From NCBI RefSeq assembly GCF_017815135.1, contig NZ_JAGJCF010000009.1:124001-188000 (forward strand): a stretch of 64,000 nucleotides of DNA, in the 5' to 3' direction. This DNA comes from Jiella mangrovi. GTDB taxonomy: Bacteria > Pseudomonadota > Alphaproteobacteria > Rhizobiales > Rhizobiaceae. A program made the position numbers and the translations under genes. Positions within the stretch are counted from its first letter, which is position 1. The number at the start of each line of letters is the position of its first letter. The notes beneath the pieces were generated by a model. The model ran no database searches. It saw only the letters and a program-made list of their open reading frames with translations, and had not been told where the DNA came from. Below, piece by piece: positions 1 to 9,247 of the stretch.

Positions 1-787
1 GCGGCTCGTCGGTCGTGCCGCCCTCGGCCGTTCGCGCCGCCGCCTTCTTCTCGGCGTCGAGGCGGCGTTTGCGCTTGGCGAGGATGTTCAGAGCCTCGAC
101 GAGCGCCGAGAAGGCCATGGCAGCATAGATGTAGCCCTTCGGGACATGAAAGCCGAGCCCGTCCGCGATCAGCGTCATGCCGATCATCAGAAGGAAGCCG
201 AGGGCGAGCATGACGACCGTCGGATTGGCTTCGATGAAGCGCGACAGCGGCCCCGAAGCGACGAGCATCAGGATCACGGCGGTCACGACGGCGATCACCA
301 TGATGCCGACCTCGTCGGTCATGCCGACGGCGGTGATGATCGAATCGATCGAGAAGACGAGATCGAGGATGAGGATCTGAACGATGACCGCGCTCATGGT
401 CACGGTCGCGGCCTTCGAGACCATCGTGTCCTTGTGGTCCTCCGGATCGACCGAATGGTGGATCTCCTTGGTCGCCTTCCAGACAAGGAACAGGCCGCCG
501 GCGATCAGGATCAGGTCGCGCCAGGAAAAGCCGTGGCCGAAGAGTTCGAAGATCGGCTCGGTCAGCTGGACGATGAAGGCGACGGTCGAGAGCAGCCCGA
601 GGCGCAAGATCAGCGCGCAGCCAATGCCGATGCGCCGGGCCGTCGCCCGCTTCTCCTCGGGAAGCTTGTTCGACAGGATCGAGATGAAGACGAGATTGTC
701 GATGCCGAGAACGATTTCCATGATCACGAGCGTGAGCAAGGCCACGTAAGCGGTCGGATCGGCGAGAAAGGCGAACATGTCGGCCAT
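1..787 (-). CDS. TerC-family integral membrane protein (3' end outside window)
   Basis: Reading the minus strand from ATG at 787 gives about 262 residues without a stop, running off the left edge. The protein is strongly hydrophobic, with about seven likely membrane segments. It carries the two TerC-family acidic motifs, [10 protein letters not shown] near residue 26 and [13 protein letters not shown] near residue 145, in which aspartates lie inside membrane helices. A charged tail ([12 protein letters not shown]) follows the last helix. TerC proteins are linked to metal-ion (manganese) homeostasis and tellurite resistance; which role applies here is not shown. The gene lies 94 bp downstream of the YmdB-type gene on the same strand and could be cotranscribed with it. 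Confidence 0.88.
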   Translation of the reverse strand, partial: MADMFAFLADPTAYVALLTLVIMEIVLGIDNLVFISILSNKLPEEKRATARRIGIGCALILRLGLLSTVAFIVQLTEPIFELFGHGFSWRDLILIAGGLFLVWKATKEIHHSVDPEDHKDTMVSKAATVTMSAVIVQILILDLVFSIDSIITAVGMTDEVGIMVIAVVTAVILMLVASGPLSRFIEANPTVVMLALGFLLMIGMTLIADGLGFHVPKGYIYAAMAFSALVEALNILAKRKRRLDAEKKAAARTAEGGTTDEP

Positions 788-881
788 CGGGGCTCCAGGG
801 CGCGAGGTGGTCGAGTGCCCGCCGGATGCTGTGGCGGATTGGCTTAAACTGTAGTCGCTCGCGACAAATGCCAGAGCAGCG

Positions 882-1703
882 TTACCAGAAATCCGGCCGC
901 TGTTCCTGAAGACGCGGCCCGATCCTGAGCGGCGAGACCTTTTCGGCCAGCCCGGTGCGGTCGGAAATCTCGACGGCGAGGCCGGCAATGGTCGCCGGAC
1001 CCTGCGCGGCCTCGAACCGTCCGCGCGGCACCTTGGTGACGAAGCGGTTGAGCGGCTCTTCTTTTTCCATGCCGAGGGAAGAATCATAGTCGCCGCACAT
1101 GCCGGCATCGGATTGATAGGCCGTGCCGCCGGACAGGATCTGATGGTCGGCGGTGGGAACGTGGGTGTGGGTGCCGACGACGACGCTGGCACGCCCGTCG
1201 AGGAAATGGCCCATCGCCTGCTTCTCGCTCGTCGCCTCGGCATGAAAGTCGAGGATGATCGCGTCGGCCTGTTCGCCGAGCGGGCAGGAGGCGACGAGAT
1301 TGTCGGCACATGCGAAGGGGTCGTCGAGATCGGGCGACATGAACACCCGGCCCATGATGTTGGAGACGAGAACGCGGGCGCCGTTCCTGGCTTCGTAGAG
1401 GCCGGAGCCGTTGCCCGGCGCGCCCCTCGGATAGTTCAGCGGGCGCAGGAAGCGCTCTTCGCGCGGCGCGAAGGCCAGCGCCTCGCGCTGGTCCCACACG
1501 TGGTTGCCGGTGGTGACGACATCGGCGCCGGCGCTGAGCGTTTCGTTGAAGATTTCCTCGGTGATGCCGAAGCCCCCCGCCGAGTTTTCGCCGTTGACCA
1601 CGACGAAATCCAGCCGGTAGTCGGCAACGAGGCCGGGGAGGGCGGCAAACACCGCATTGCGGCCGGAGCGGCCGACCATGTCACCGAGAAACAGAAATCG
1701 CAT
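882..1703 (-). CDS. YmdB-family metallophosphoesterase
   Basis: 273 residues. The N terminus [15 protein letters not shown] is the TIGR00282/YmdB start, with the metal-binding [37 protein letters not shown] and [10 protein letters not shown] follow and supply the other Asp/Asn/His ligands of a binuclear metal site. Family members hydrolyse 2',3'-cyclic nucleotides or other phosphodiesters in the cytoplasm. I chose ATG 1703 over an in-frame ATG 30 bases further upstream because the family begins at this motif. It is on the same strand as the 5-FCL gene, the usual alphaproteobacterial pairing, but here a CAP-protein gene on the other strand lies between them. The length is normal for the family. 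Confidence 0.9.
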   Translation of the reverse strand: MRFLFLGDMVGRSGRNAVFAALPGLVADYRLDFVVVNGENSAGGFGITEEIFNETLSAGADVVTTGNHVWDQREALAFAPREERFLRPLNYPRGAPGNGSGLYEARNGARVLVSNIMGRVFMSPDLDDPFACADNLVASCPLGEQADAIILDFHAEATSEKQAMGHFLDGRASVVVGTHTHVPTADHQILSGGTAYQSDAGMCGDYDSSLGMEKEEPLNRFVTKVPRGRFEAAQGPATIAGLAVEISDRTGLAEKVSPLRIGPRLQEQRPDFW

Positions 1704-2036
1704 CAGCTCGTCTTGGCACGTTTGCCTGATCAAACTTCTCGATAGACCGTTTGGCTTCCGGACGCGAGCCCGGCCGGTTCATTCCGTCACATGCAGCAAA
1801 TTTTTGACCGACGGACAGCGAACCGCGACCCCGCTCGTCGAGCGTCCGGATCTGCTTGCGACATTTGGCCTTTGCAAAATTCGACGATCGATCATGAAAA
1901 AGTCCCCGGTCTGGCGCTATTGGCCGTCGGCGTTTCGGGCAGACGGAACGGGGGACATGCGGCTTGATCGGCAGGCCCTTTTCGTTCGAGATCGGGCGGG
2001 GCCGGCCCGCGTCACCGGTCAAAAAGGGGAACAGGC
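1704..2036. other. Divergent intergenic region between ymdB-type gene and CAP gene
   Basis: 333 bp with no convincing coding frame. It must hold the start signals for the minus-strand phosphoesterase and the plus-strand CAP lipoprotein. A purine-rich stretch AAAAAGGGGAACAGGC directly precedes the CAP start at 2037 and can serve as its ribosome-binding site. No clear -35/-10 pair stands out. Confidence 0.5.
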
Positions 2037-2552
2037 ATGAATGAAGCGCGGCATCGATCCGCAAATCCCGGTCGCCGGCTCGCAGCCGGCCTGGCGCTCG
2101 CATTCTCGCTCTTTCTCGCCGGCTGTGCGGGCGGTCTTGGCTCGGTCGATGTCGGCGCGACCCACGGCGTGCCCGTCGATCGGCAATTGGCGCTTGCCTC
2201 GATCAACGCCTTCCGTGCCGAGAACGGACTTCCAGCCTTGCGGTTCAACGCGACTCTTGATCAGGTGGCGGAGCGTCAGGCCAGAGCCATGGCGGCACGC
2301 GGCGACCTGTCGCACACCGTCGATGGCGGCCTCGCCGATCGTGTCCGCGCTTCCGGCTACGAGGTGATCGCCGCCGCGGAAAACCTCGGCTGGAACTACC
2401 CTTCGACGCCGGCGGTGATCACCGGCTGGAAGACGTCGGCCGGCCACCGCAAGAACCTTCTCAACCCGCGTGTCCGGGAAATCGGATTCGCCGCGGCTGC
2501 CGGTCCGAACGGGCAGCCTTACTGGGCCCTGGTGATGGGCGCTCAAGGATAG
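2037..2552 (+). CDS. CAP/SCP-domain lipoprotein
   Basis: 171 residues. A lipoprotein signal peptide is visible: RRLAAGLALAFSLFLAGC, with lipobox LAGC and the lipidated Cys at residue 30. The rest is a CAP (cysteine-rich secretory/PR-1) domain with INAFRAENGLPALRFN, LDQVAERQARAMAARGDLSHT, AAENLGW and GWKTSAGHRKNLLNP, including the His-containing cavity motifs. Bacterial CAP proteins act in the envelope or outside the cell, usually with unknown ligand. A GGGG ribosome-binding stretch precedes the ATG. The gene sits in opposite orientation between the 5-FCL and YmdB-type genes, an unusual position that suggests local insertion. Confidence 0.88.
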   Translation: MNEARHRSANPGRRLAAGLALAFSLFLAGCAGGLGSVDVGATHGVPVDRQLALASINAFRAENGLPALRFNATLDQVAERQARAMAARGDLSHTVDGGLADRVRASGYEVIAAAENLGWNYPSTPAVITGWKTSAGHRKNLLNPRVREIGFAAAAGPNGQPYWALVMGAQG

Positions 2553-2622
2553 GGCCGGGGGCGCGGCGAGAGGGTCAAAAGCTTGCCGGCGTCACGCGAT
2601 AGGCGCCGCCGCCGGTGCAGAT

Positions 2623-3195
2623 TCAGACGACGATCACCCCGGCTTCCGTCGCGACGAGATCGAGCGGCACGTCATGGGGATCCATCGGCACGGCCTCGAC
2701 CTCCTGGCATGCAAAGGCCACCCCGATCAGCATCGGCGCAAGACCCTTGGCCCTCAGGGATGCGATCGCCCGGTCGTAGTAGCCGCGGCCATAACCGATG
2801 CGGCCGCCCCGCTTGTCGAAGGCGGCGAGCGGAACCAGCATCATCTCGGGATCGAGTACGGCCGCCTCGGGGCCGGGGGCGAAAGTGCCGAAACCCTGCG
2901 GCTCGAGTTCTGCGCCGCGCAGGAGCTCGCGGAACTGCAACGTCCCATCGACGATGGCCGGCACGCATAGGCGCGCGCGCCTGTCCGCGAATGTCATCAT
3001 CAGGGGCCGGACGTCGATTTCCGAGCGGATCGGCAGAAATCCGGACAGGATGGCGGGAAAGACCTTGATCTGATCTGCAACGAGATCGCGCACGGTCAGG
3101 GATGCCTCGATCCGCGCGGACACATCCATCGCGTCGCGCCTTGCAAGCGCCTCGCGGCGGATCCTGGCCTTGTGCTCGCTGATGTCCGTGGCCAC
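2623..3195 (-). CDS. 5-formyltetrahydrofolate cyclo-ligase
   Basis: 190 residues from GTG 3195. It converts 5-formyl-THF to 5,10-methenyl-THF with ATP in cytoplasmic one-carbon metabolism. Evidence: KARIRREALARRDAM at the N terminus, SGFLPIRSEIDVRPLM, LELQ-like substrate segment, and the C-terminal family motif FDKRGGRIGYGRGYYDRAI. An upstream in-frame ATG (3294) would extend the protein through the 3' end of the probable 6S RNA and adds residues unlike the family, so I prefer the GTG. The 6S RNA lies directly upstream on the same strand, the conserved ssrS-ygfA arrangement. Confidence 0.9.
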   Translation of the reverse strand: MATDISEHKARIRREALARRDAMDVSARIEASLTVRDLVADQIKVFPAILSGFLPIRSEIDVRPLMMTFADRRARLCVPAIVDGTLQFRELLRGAELEPQGFGTFAPGPEAAVLDPEMMLVPLAAFDKRGGRIGYGRGYYDRAIASLRAKGLAPMLIGVAFACQEVEAVPMDPHDVPLDLVATEAGVIVV

Positions 3196-3279
3196 GATGT
3201 TCCCAGGGTTTCGTCCGAGGAGACGATGACGGCGCTCTCGCCGTGTCCGTCTGACGGATATATCGTCATGGATGATGAG

Positions 3280-3440
3280 GTGTTGGCGAGCCACCCGGCC
3301 GATGGAGAAGTCGAACCCGGGAACCTACAACGTAGGTGGGCGCCGTATGCCCCAGCCCACGGGCCGAGGCAGGGACAGCTCCCTTGGGAATGACTAAGGC
3401 CCCGAGGAAATGTTACCCCTGTCGCACCGCGCAGCCCGCC
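3280..3440 (-). ncRNA. ssrS: Probable 6S RNA (ssrS)
   Basis: A non-coding stretch of about 160 nt directly upstream of, and on the same strand as, the 5-FCL gene, where 6S RNA is conserved in proteobacteria. The ends can pair: GGCGGGC at 3438-3432 with GCTCGCC at 3291-3285 (seven pairs, one G-U). In between are a CCTCGGGGCCTTA stretch and a small CCTAC/GTAGG hairpin followed by a GGGTTCGA element, which I recognise from alphaproteobacterial 6S RNAs. A possible -10 (TATATC, 3453-3448) lies about 7 nt before the proposed 5' end. 6S RNA binds the housekeeping sigma-70 RNA polymerase. The ends are estimates. Confidence 0.68.
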
Positions 3441-3744
3441 TGCGAGAGATATAGGCGACATGCCGGGGGCGCGAAAGGGAGGCGGATCGAAAATGCTGGC
3501 CGGGCTTTCGATCGCCGGTACCGGTGGCACCGTCCCGATGAACGATCCTCCGCTGTTTGACGATGAAGCGCTTTCCTCACGAAAAGCCGCATCGCGACGC
3601 TTCCCTCCACCCTTCGAAAGTCTCAAAATGGTTTTCACCGCTGAGTGGCACCCCATATGATCGCAATAACATCAGACCGGCAATTTTTCGTTCCGCATCA
3701 AGGGCGCGGGCGATCATGTCGCGACTCCGAGCAAGGATGAGATC
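3441..3744. other. Intergenic region upstream of 6S RNA and msrB
   Basis: About 300 bp with only short, composition-driven open frames. It probably holds the 6S promoter on the minus strand (TATATC at 3453-3448 as -10; no good -35) and the msrB promoter on the plus strand. zapA, which often lies upstream of 6S RNA in alphaproteobacteria, is not recognisable here. Confidence 0.45.
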
Positions 3745-4146
3745 ATGGACCAGAGAGTTTTTCCGGTTTCCCGGACCGACGCCGAATGGCGCGCGATGCT
3801 GACGCCGGACCAATATGCGGTGATGCGCGGCCACGGCACCGAGCGTCCCGGCAGCTGCGCGCTGCTGCACGAGAAGCGGGCGGGTGCCTTTTCCTGCGTC
3901 GGCTGCGGCCAGACGCTGTTTGTCGCCACGCGCAAGTTCGAGAGCGGAACCGGCTGGCCGAGTTTCGACACGCCCGTCGAAGGCGCGATCGAGGAGAGCG
4001 TCGATCACAGTCACGGCATGGTCCGGACCGAGGTCCACTGTTCCCAATGTGGCAGCCATCTCGGCCACGTCTTTCCCGACGGTCCGCCGCCGACGGGGCT
4101 GCGATACTGCATCAACGGCATCGCGCTGGAATTCGAACCGGCGTGA
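3745..4146 (+). CDS. msrB: Peptide-methionine (R)-S-oxide reductase MsrB
   Basis: 133 residues, full family length. It reduces methionine-R-sulfoxide in oxidised proteins using thioredoxin. The structural zinc site is intact (Cys51/Cys54 in CVGCG and Cys99/Cys102 in CSQCG), as are the SGTGWPSF and HLGHVFPDGP motifs. The catalytic Cys122 is in RYCINGIALEF. No signal peptide is present, so it should be cytoplasmic. An AAGGATGAG ribosome-binding stretch precedes ATG 3745. It is a single gene, followed by a terminator-like hairpin at 4163-4186. Confidence 0.95.
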   Translation: MDQRVFPVSRTDAEWRAMLTPDQYAVMRGHGTERPGSCALLHEKRAGAFSCVGCGQTLFVATRKFESGTGWPSFDTPVEGAIEESVDHSHGMVRTEVHCSQCGSHLGHVFPDGPPPTGLRYCINGIALEFEPA

Positions 4147-4162
4147 TTGCGGATGAAGTCGC

Positions 4163-4186
4163 CAGGGCCGGCTTGCGGCGGCCCTG
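4163..4186 (+). terminator. Hairpin after msrB
   Basis: CAGGGCCG and CGGCCCTG form an 8-bp stem with an 8-nt loop 17 bp after the msrB stop. There is no T run, so efficient intrinsic termination is uncertain. Confidence 0.45.
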
Positions 4187-4247
4187 ACGCGACTGGAAAT
4201 TAAGCTGCCGCGACAATCATCTCTTCGTTGAGGTCAGCGGCCGAAAT

Positions 4248-5156
4248 ATGGGAAGGCTCGCACGCTTCTTGGGAGTGACGTGGTCGATGCGATTTTATGC
4301 CTTCATGCAGCGGATTGGGTGGCCGCGTTCCTATCTCGGGAAGATCCTGACCATCTGCTTTTTGGGAACGCATGTCCCGCTGATCACCCTTGCGGTGTGG
4401 CTGGTCGCGACGCAGCAGTTCGGCGACGATCTGGCGATCATCGTCGTCGTGCTCATGGCGACCCTCGCCGGTACGGCGGGAGCTCTTTTCGGCCTCTACG
4501 GCATGCTCGTGCCGATCCTGCGCGCAACCAGGGCTCTCGACCTTTATGCGCGCGATCGCAAGGAGCCGGAATTGCCCACCATCTATGGCGATGCCGCCGG
4601 CCGTCTGATGGCCAGCGTCCAGAGGACGATCCTGCAGCTCGACCGGACGATCGAAAAGCTTGAAAGCCTGTCCGTCACCGACCCCCTGACCGGGCTCTAC
4701 AACCGCCGCTGGATCGACGATGTCGGCGAGCGTACCGTCGCCATGGCGCGACGCAAAAACCGGGTCGTGTCCCTGCTGGTCATAGACGTCGATCACTTCA
4801 AGGTCTTCAACGACCAACACGGCCATTCTCTCGGCGACCAGGTTCTCATTCTCGTCGCCGATGCGATCCGCGACGGGGTGCGCTCGGCAGGAGAAGGCGT
4901 CAGGCTTGGCGGTGACGAGTTCTGCGTTCTCATGCCGGACGTCGATCGCGATGCCGCCGAGGAGATCGCCCGGCGCATTCGTCTGGCGACCGAACTCGGC
5001 ATGGAAACGTTTCTCGATGTCGGACGGGTCACCCTCAGCATCGGCGTATCGTCGCTGCAGCCCGAAGACATGTCGCTCTACGATCTGCAGCGGCGCGCCG
5101 ACGAGCATCTCTTCAACGCGAAACGATCCGGCCGAAACCGCTTGTCGGCCGGCTGA
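4248..5156 (+). CDS. Membrane-anchored GGDEF diguanylate cyclase
   Basis: 302 residues. Two or more membrane helices lie between about residues 30 and 90, followed by a short linker helix and a GGDEF domain from about residue 140: SVTDPLTGLYNRRW, LLVIDVDHFKVFNDQHGH, and an intact GGDEF at 221-225. It should make cyclic di-GMP from two GTP. The usual inhibitory RxxD site about five residues before GGDEF is not present (the segment reads RSAGEGVRL), so simple product inhibition may be lacking. No EAL domain or extracytoplasmic sensor of any size is visible. An internal ATG at 4287 is an alternative start. Confidence 0.9.
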   Translation: MGRLARFLGVTWSMRFYAFMQRIGWPRSYLGKILTICFLGTHVPLITLAVWLVATQQFGDDLAIIVVVLMATLAGTAGALFGLYGMLVPILRATRALDLYARDRKEPELPTIYGDAAGRLMASVQRTILQLDRTIEKLESLSVTDPLTGLYNRRWIDDVGERTVAMARRKNRVVSLLVIDVDHFKVFNDQHGHSLGDQVLILVADAIRDGVRSAGEGVRLGGDEFCVLMPDVDRDAAEEIARRIRLATELGMETFLDVGRVTLSIGVSSLQPEDMSLYDLQRRADEHLFNAKRSGRNRLSAG

Positions 5157-5246
5157 CGTGAAAGAAACGAGGCCGGCCGCTGGAATTACATGGCGGCAGG
5201 CCGTATCTGCGGCGCGCAAACAGTCACGCAACCCGGGCATGAGACG

Positions 5247-5675
5247 ATGACGGAGTATTTCGCCTTCTACGGCACGCTCATGGACGGCGCCGGCGATGCC
5301 GAAACACCCGAGACCTCCGGACTGGTCAGGCGGGTCGGTAGTTGCCGGCTCGCCGGCATTCTGCGCGATCACGGGGACTATCCCGGCTATTTCCCCGATG
5401 GAAAGGGCGGCGCGGAAGACACGGTGCCGGCTCCCGAGCGGCTGGTCGTCGCCGAACTTCACGAGATCCTCAGCGCCGAAGCCTTCGCGGTCTTCGACGA
5501 ATGGGAGAACTATGATCCCAAAGACGAGGCCGGGTCGATGTATCTGCGGCGACGGGTCAGTCTGGCGGAACCCGCGGGGCTGACCGTGTGGGCCTATGTC
5601 TCCCAGCAGCCGGAGAGCGACCCGGTCGTTCCCGGCGGCGACTGGCGGAGACATCGGGCGTCTTCGTCAGGGTGA
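5247..5675 (+). CDS. Gamma-glutamylcyclotransferase-like (AIG2/GGCT) protein
   Basis: 142 residues from ATG 5247. The N terminus TEYFAFYGTLMDG matches the YGTLM/YGSN substrate loop of the GGCT/AIG2 fold. Further support: a barrel segment around VVAELHEILSAEAFAVFDEWENYDP, with the acidic residue region that supplies the catalytic Glu, and a C-terminal VWAYVSQQP strand. Members remove gamma-glutamyl groups as 5-oxoproline, or act on related amines; the substrate cannot be read here. I chose the ATG at the fold start; an upstream in-frame ATG adds 19 unrelated residues. It converges on dxs. Confidence 0.78.
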   Translation: MTEYFAFYGTLMDGAGDAETPETSGLVRRVGSCRLAGILRDHGDYPGYFPDGKGGAEDTVPAPERLVVAELHEILSAEAFAVFDEWENYDPKDEAGSMYLRRRVSLAEPAGLTVWAYVSQQPESDPVVPGGDWRRHRASSSG

Positions 5676-5696
5676 CGAGGCCGGCGGGCCGCCAGT

Positions 5697-5717
5697 CTGC
5701 CTTGCCTGTCAAGGCAG
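5697..5717. terminator. Hairpin between convergent genes
   Basis: CTGCCTTG and CAAGGCAG form a perfect 8-bp stem around a 5-nt loop, between the convergent GGCT-like gene and dxs. It could serve either strand; no strong T run follows. Confidence 0.4.
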
Positions 5718-5738
5718 GCGATGGCGCCCGGCTTGGCG

Positions 5739-7655
5739 TCATGCCTGCAGCTGGCGCTTCGCCTCTTCGCCGAGGGCCCGGAAGACTGTATCGACAATCG
5801 CCTTCGTATCGAGGCCGGCCTCGCGGATCATCGCTTCGGGCGAGGCGTGATTGACGAAACGATCGGGCATCGCGATGGGCCGGACCTTCAGCCCGCGGTC
5901 GAGAAGGCCGGTCATCGCCAGGAACTGCATGACCTGCGAGCCGAAGCCGCCGACGGCGCCTTCCTCGACGGTCACCAGCACCTCGTGCTCTCTGGCAAGC
6001 CGGCCGATCAGGGCGGTATCGAGCGGCTTGACGAAACGGGCATCGACGACCGTCGTCGAAAGGCCGAAACTGTCCAGCTCCCGCGCTGCTGCCATGGCGT
6101 CGGCAAGGCGCGTCCCGAGCGAGAGAATGGCGACCTTCGAGCCTTCCTTCATCACTCTTGCGCGGCCGATTTCGAGCATTTCGCCGCGTGACGGCATCTC
6201 GACGCCGACACCATTGCCGCGCGGATAGCGGAAGGCGATGGGACCCTCGTCGAAGGCCGCGGCGGTGCGAACCATGTGCTTGAGTTCCGCCTCGTCGCTC
6301 GCCGCCATCAGAACCATGCCGGGCAGGGAGGCGAGAAAGCCGACATCGAAGGAGCCGGCATGGGTCGGCCCGTCGGCGCCGACGAAGCCCGCCCGATCGA
6401 TCGCAAAGCGCACCGGCAGATTCTGGATCGCGACGTCGTGGACGACCTGATCGTAGCCGCGCTGGAGAAATGTCGAATAGATCGCGGCAAAGGGCCGGTA
6501 GCCCTCGGAGGCGAGCCCGGCACAGAACGTAACGGCATGCTGCTCGGCGATGCCGACGTCGAAGGTGCGGTCGGGAAAGCGGGCGCCGAACTTGTCGAGG
6601 CCGGTGCCGGCCGGCATGGCGGCGTTGACGGCGACGATCCTGTCGTCGTGCTCGGCCTCTTGGATCAGGCTCTCGGCAAAGACGCCGGTATAGCTCGGTG
6701 CGTTGGCCTTGGACTTCGACTGGGCGCCGGTGATGACGTCGAATTTCGAGACGCCGTGATACTTGTCGGCCGAGCTTTCCGCCGGCTCGTAGCCCTTGCC
6801 TTTCTTGGTGACGACATGGACGAGGATCGGCCCGGCGCCGGCATCGCGAACGTTCTTCAGGATCGGCAGGAGGTGGGTCAGATCGTGGCCGTCGATCGGG
6901 CCGACGTAATAGAAGCCGAGTTCCTCGAACAGCGTGCCGCCGGTGAAGAAGGCGCGCGTGTATTCCTCGGTGCGGCGGGCCCCCTCGCGAAAGGGCGCCG
7001 GCAGGTGCTTGGTGATGTTCTTGGCCCGGTCGCGAAGCGAGCGGTAGGTCTTGCCCGAAACGAGGCGGGCCAGATAAGAGCTCATCGCGCCCGTCGGCGG
7101 GGCGATCGACATGTCGTTGTCGTTGAGGATGACGATCAGCCGGGCGTCGAGCGCGCCGGCATTGTTCATCGCCTCATAGGCCATGCCGGCGCTCATGGCG
7201 CCGTCGCCGATCACCGCGACGACCTTGTTGCTGCCTTCGGAGAGGTCGCGGGCGATGGCCATGCCGAGGCCGGCCGAGATCGAGGTGGAGGAATGGCCGG
7301 CGCCGAAGGGGTCGTATTCGCTCTCCGCGCGCTTGGCAAAGCCGGACAGACCGCCTTCCTGGCGGATGGTCTTCATGAGTTCGCGGCGGCCGGTCAGGAT
7401 CTTGTGCGGATAGGCCTGATGGCTGACGTCCCAGATCAGCCGGTCCCGCGGCGTGTCGAAGACGTAGTGCAGCGCGACGGTCAACTCGACGACGCCGAGC
7501 CCCGCGCCGAGATGGCCGCCCGTCCTGGAAATCTGGTCGATGAGATCGGACCGCAGTTCATCGGCGAGTTGCGGGAGCTGTTCTTCATCGAGACCGCGCA
7601 GATCCTCCGGAAACCGGACCTGATCAAGGAGCGGGGTATTCGTTGTTTCTGCCAC
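5739..7655 (-). CDS. dxs: 1-deoxy-D-xylulose-5-phosphate synthase
   Basis: 638 residues. This is the first, thiamine-diphosphate-dependent step of the non-mevalonate isoprenoid pathway (pyruvate + glyceraldehyde-3-P). Visible marks are [21 protein letters not shown] and [16 protein letters not shown] at the N terminus, the ThDP/Mg motif [32 protein letters not shown], and the transketolase-like middle domain with [12 protein letters not shown] and [12 protein letters not shown] prefer GTG 7655 (protein [10 protein letters not shown]), preceded by AAAGG at suitable spacing; a GTG at 7676 would add seven residues. xseB and the deacetylase gene lie upstream on the same strand, the usual rhizobial arrangement. 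Confidence 0.95.
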   Translation of the reverse strand: MAETTNTPLLDQVRFPEDLRGLDEEQLPQLADELRSDLIDQISRTGGHLGAGLGVVELTVALHYVFDTPRDRLIWDVSHQAYPHKILTGRRELMKTIRQEGGLSGFAKRAESEYDPFGAGHSSTSISAGLGMAIARDLSEGSNKVVAVIGDGAMSAGMAYEAMNNAGALDARLIVILNDNDMSIAPPTGAMSSYLARLVSGKTYRSLRDRAKNITKHLPAPFREGARRTEEYTRAFFTGGTLFEELGFYYVGPIDGHDLTHLLPILKNVRDAGAGPILVHVVTKKGKGYEPAESSADKYHGVSKFDVITGAQSKSKANAPSYTGVFAESLIQEAEHDDRIVAVNAAMPAGTGLDKFGARFPDRTFDVGIAEQHAVTFCAGLASEGYRPFAAIYSTFLQRGYDQVVHDVAIQNLPVRFAIDRAGFVGADGPTHAGSFDVGFLASLPGMVLMAASDEAELKHMVRTAAAFDEGPIAFRYPRGNGVGVEMPSRGEMLEIGRARVMKEGSKVAILSLGTRLADAMAAARELDSFGLSTTVVDARFVKPLDTALIGRLAREHEVLVTVEEGAVGGFGSQVMQFLAMTGLLDRGLKVRPIAMPDRFVNHASPEAMIREAGLDTKAIVDTVFRALGEEAKRQLQA

Positions 7656-7908
7656 CTCAAAACCTTTCACCGACACTGACGCAACCGCAAAGCCTGTCCA
7701 GGAGGCCTCGCGGCCCGGCCGCGATGCTCAGGCCAGCAGCACGACGTGTTTATAAATCGTTCAAAGAGTGCATCGTTCAAGCGCTCTACCGCAAGAGCGC
7801 CGACGCATTTCGTTGGAATGAAACACGTTTTGCCCCATGTGGGCGCTGGCGCGCCGCAGCCGATGCAGCGCTCGACGCCAGCTTTTCCCGGTGATCGCGA
7901 CGGCCCGA

Positions 7909-8181
7909 TCACCCCGGATCGAGAGGCTCCGTGCCTGTCGGCTTGCCGGCCCGGTTCAGCTTGATCTTCTCGACCTTGTCCTCGGCGGCCGACAACAGCC
8001 GCTCGCAATGGTTCTTCAGTTTCTCGCCCCGCTCGTAGATGCGGATCGAGACGTCGAGGGGCACGTCGCCGCGCTCGAGGTCGGTGACGATCCTTTCGAG
8101 CGAGGCGATCGCATCCTCGAAGCTCATGCGCTTGATGTCGCTGTCGTCGGCGGGCAGAGGCGTCGCATCGGTCTCGGCCAT
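7909..8181 (-). CDS. xseB: Exodeoxyribonuclease VII small subunit
   Basis: 90 residues. The conserved helical core is [51 protein letters not shown] region (split here into visible blocks [18 protein letters not shown] and YERGEKL). With XseA, encoded elsewhere, it forms the nuclease that trims single-stranded DNA to acid-insoluble oligonucleotides. The length is typical. It lies between the deacetylase gene (76 bp upstream) and dxs (253 bp downstream), all on the minus strand. Confidence 0.93.
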   Translation of the reverse strand: MAETDATPLPADDSDIKRMSFEDAIASLERIVTDLERGDVPLDVSIRIYERGEKLKNHCERLLSAAEDKVEKIKLNRAGKPTGTEPLDPG

Positions 8182-8257
8182 GGTCTGGGCCTTTCGTGGA
8201 TTGGCAATTGGTCGCGGCCCCGATCCTCGAGACGCATGGAAGGGTCGAAGAAGCCGA

Positions 8258-9184
8258 TCAGCCGGTCATCAGCCGCTTGACGTGGGCGGCCGTGGAAAGA
8301 GCAAGGCCCTCCAGGTCATAGCCGCCTTCGAGCAGGCTGACGAGACGGCCGCCGGCATGCCGGTCGGCGACGTCGAGGAGCTGGGCCGTCGCCCAGTCGA
8401 AGTCGCGCTCGGTCAGATTGATGTTCGCGAGCGGGTCGCGGTGATGGGCGTCGAAACCGGCCGAGATGATGACGAGATCGGGTTCGAAGGCCTCGAGCTC
8501 TGGCAGGATGCGCTCGATGAAGGCCGCCTTGAACTCGTCGCCGCCATCGCCCGAGGCGAGCGGAGCGTTGACGATGGTGCCGGCCCCGGTCTCGGTCTTC
8601 GCTCCGGTGCCGGGATAGAGCGGCATCTGGTGGGTCGAGGCGTAAAGGACGGAGGGATCGGCCCAGAAGATGTCCTGCGTCCCGTTGCCGTGATGAACGT
8701 CCCAGTCGACGATCGCGATCCGTTCGAGACCGTGTGTCGCCTGTGCATGGCGCGCGGCGATGGCGGCGTTGTTGAAAAGGCAGAAGCCCATGGCGGTCGC
8801 GGTCTCGGCGTGGTGGCCGGGCGGGCGGGCCGCGACGAAGACGTTTTTCGCCGCGCCGCTGATCACGTCATCGACGGCGGCGGTCGCCCCGCCGGCCGCG
8901 TGCAACGCGGCGGTGAAGCTCTTCGGGCTGACGATGGTGTCGCTGTCGATCCGCGCGAGCCCTTCCTCCGGGATCGCCTTGGCGACATTGCGGACATAGT
9001 CTTCCGGGTGGCAGCGATAGATCGCCTCGAGCGCCACCTCGGGGGCTTCGACACGGTCGAGATGCTGGAACGCCTCGGCTTCCAGCGCCGCCGCGACGGC
9101 CTTCATCCGATCCGGCCGCTCGGGATGTCCCGGGCCGGTCAGGTGTTCTGCGAATAGGTCGTGATAATAGAGCCGGGTGTTCAT
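8258..9184 (-). CDS. Histone-deacetylase-family amidohydrolase
   Basis: 308 residues, one complete HDAC-like domain. Zinc and active-site motifs are present: [17 protein letters not shown] (tandem His), [29 protein letters not shown] (Asp and His ligands), and [13 protein letters not shown] (second Asp ligand), then the C-terminal [11 protein letters not shown]. Bacterial members deacetylate polyamines, acetoin-like or other small acetamides rather than histones; the substrate here is unknown. The protein is cytoplasmic. It is the first of the minus-strand set deacetylase-xseB-dxs, and aroC lies 63 bp upstream on the same strand. Confidence 0.9.
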   Translation of the reverse strand: MNTRLYYHDLFAEHLTGPGHPERPDRMKAVAAALEAEAFQHLDRVEAPEVALEAIYRCHPEDYVRNVAKAIPEEGLARIDSDTIVSPKSFTAALHAAGGATAAVDDVISGAAKNVFVAARPPGHHAETATAMGFCLFNNAAIAARHAQATHGLERIAIVDWDVHHGNGTQDIFWADPSVLYASTHQMPLYPGTGAKTETGAGTIVNAPLASGDGGDEFKAAFIERILPELEAFEPDLVIISAGFDAHHRDPLANINLTERDFDWATAQLLDVADRHAGGRLVSLLEGGYDLEGLALSTAAHVKRLMTG

Positions 9185-9247
9185 CTGGCGGAGCTAGCGC
9201 CTCGCTTGGCGAGTTCAATCGGCGCGGAGAGGCTCGGCACCGGAGCG

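Noticed and set aside
6276-7679. 467-codon open frame on the plus strand
   Set aside because: It is antisense to dxs, whose motifs are certain; the plus frame is Gly/Asp/Arg-biased with no domain.
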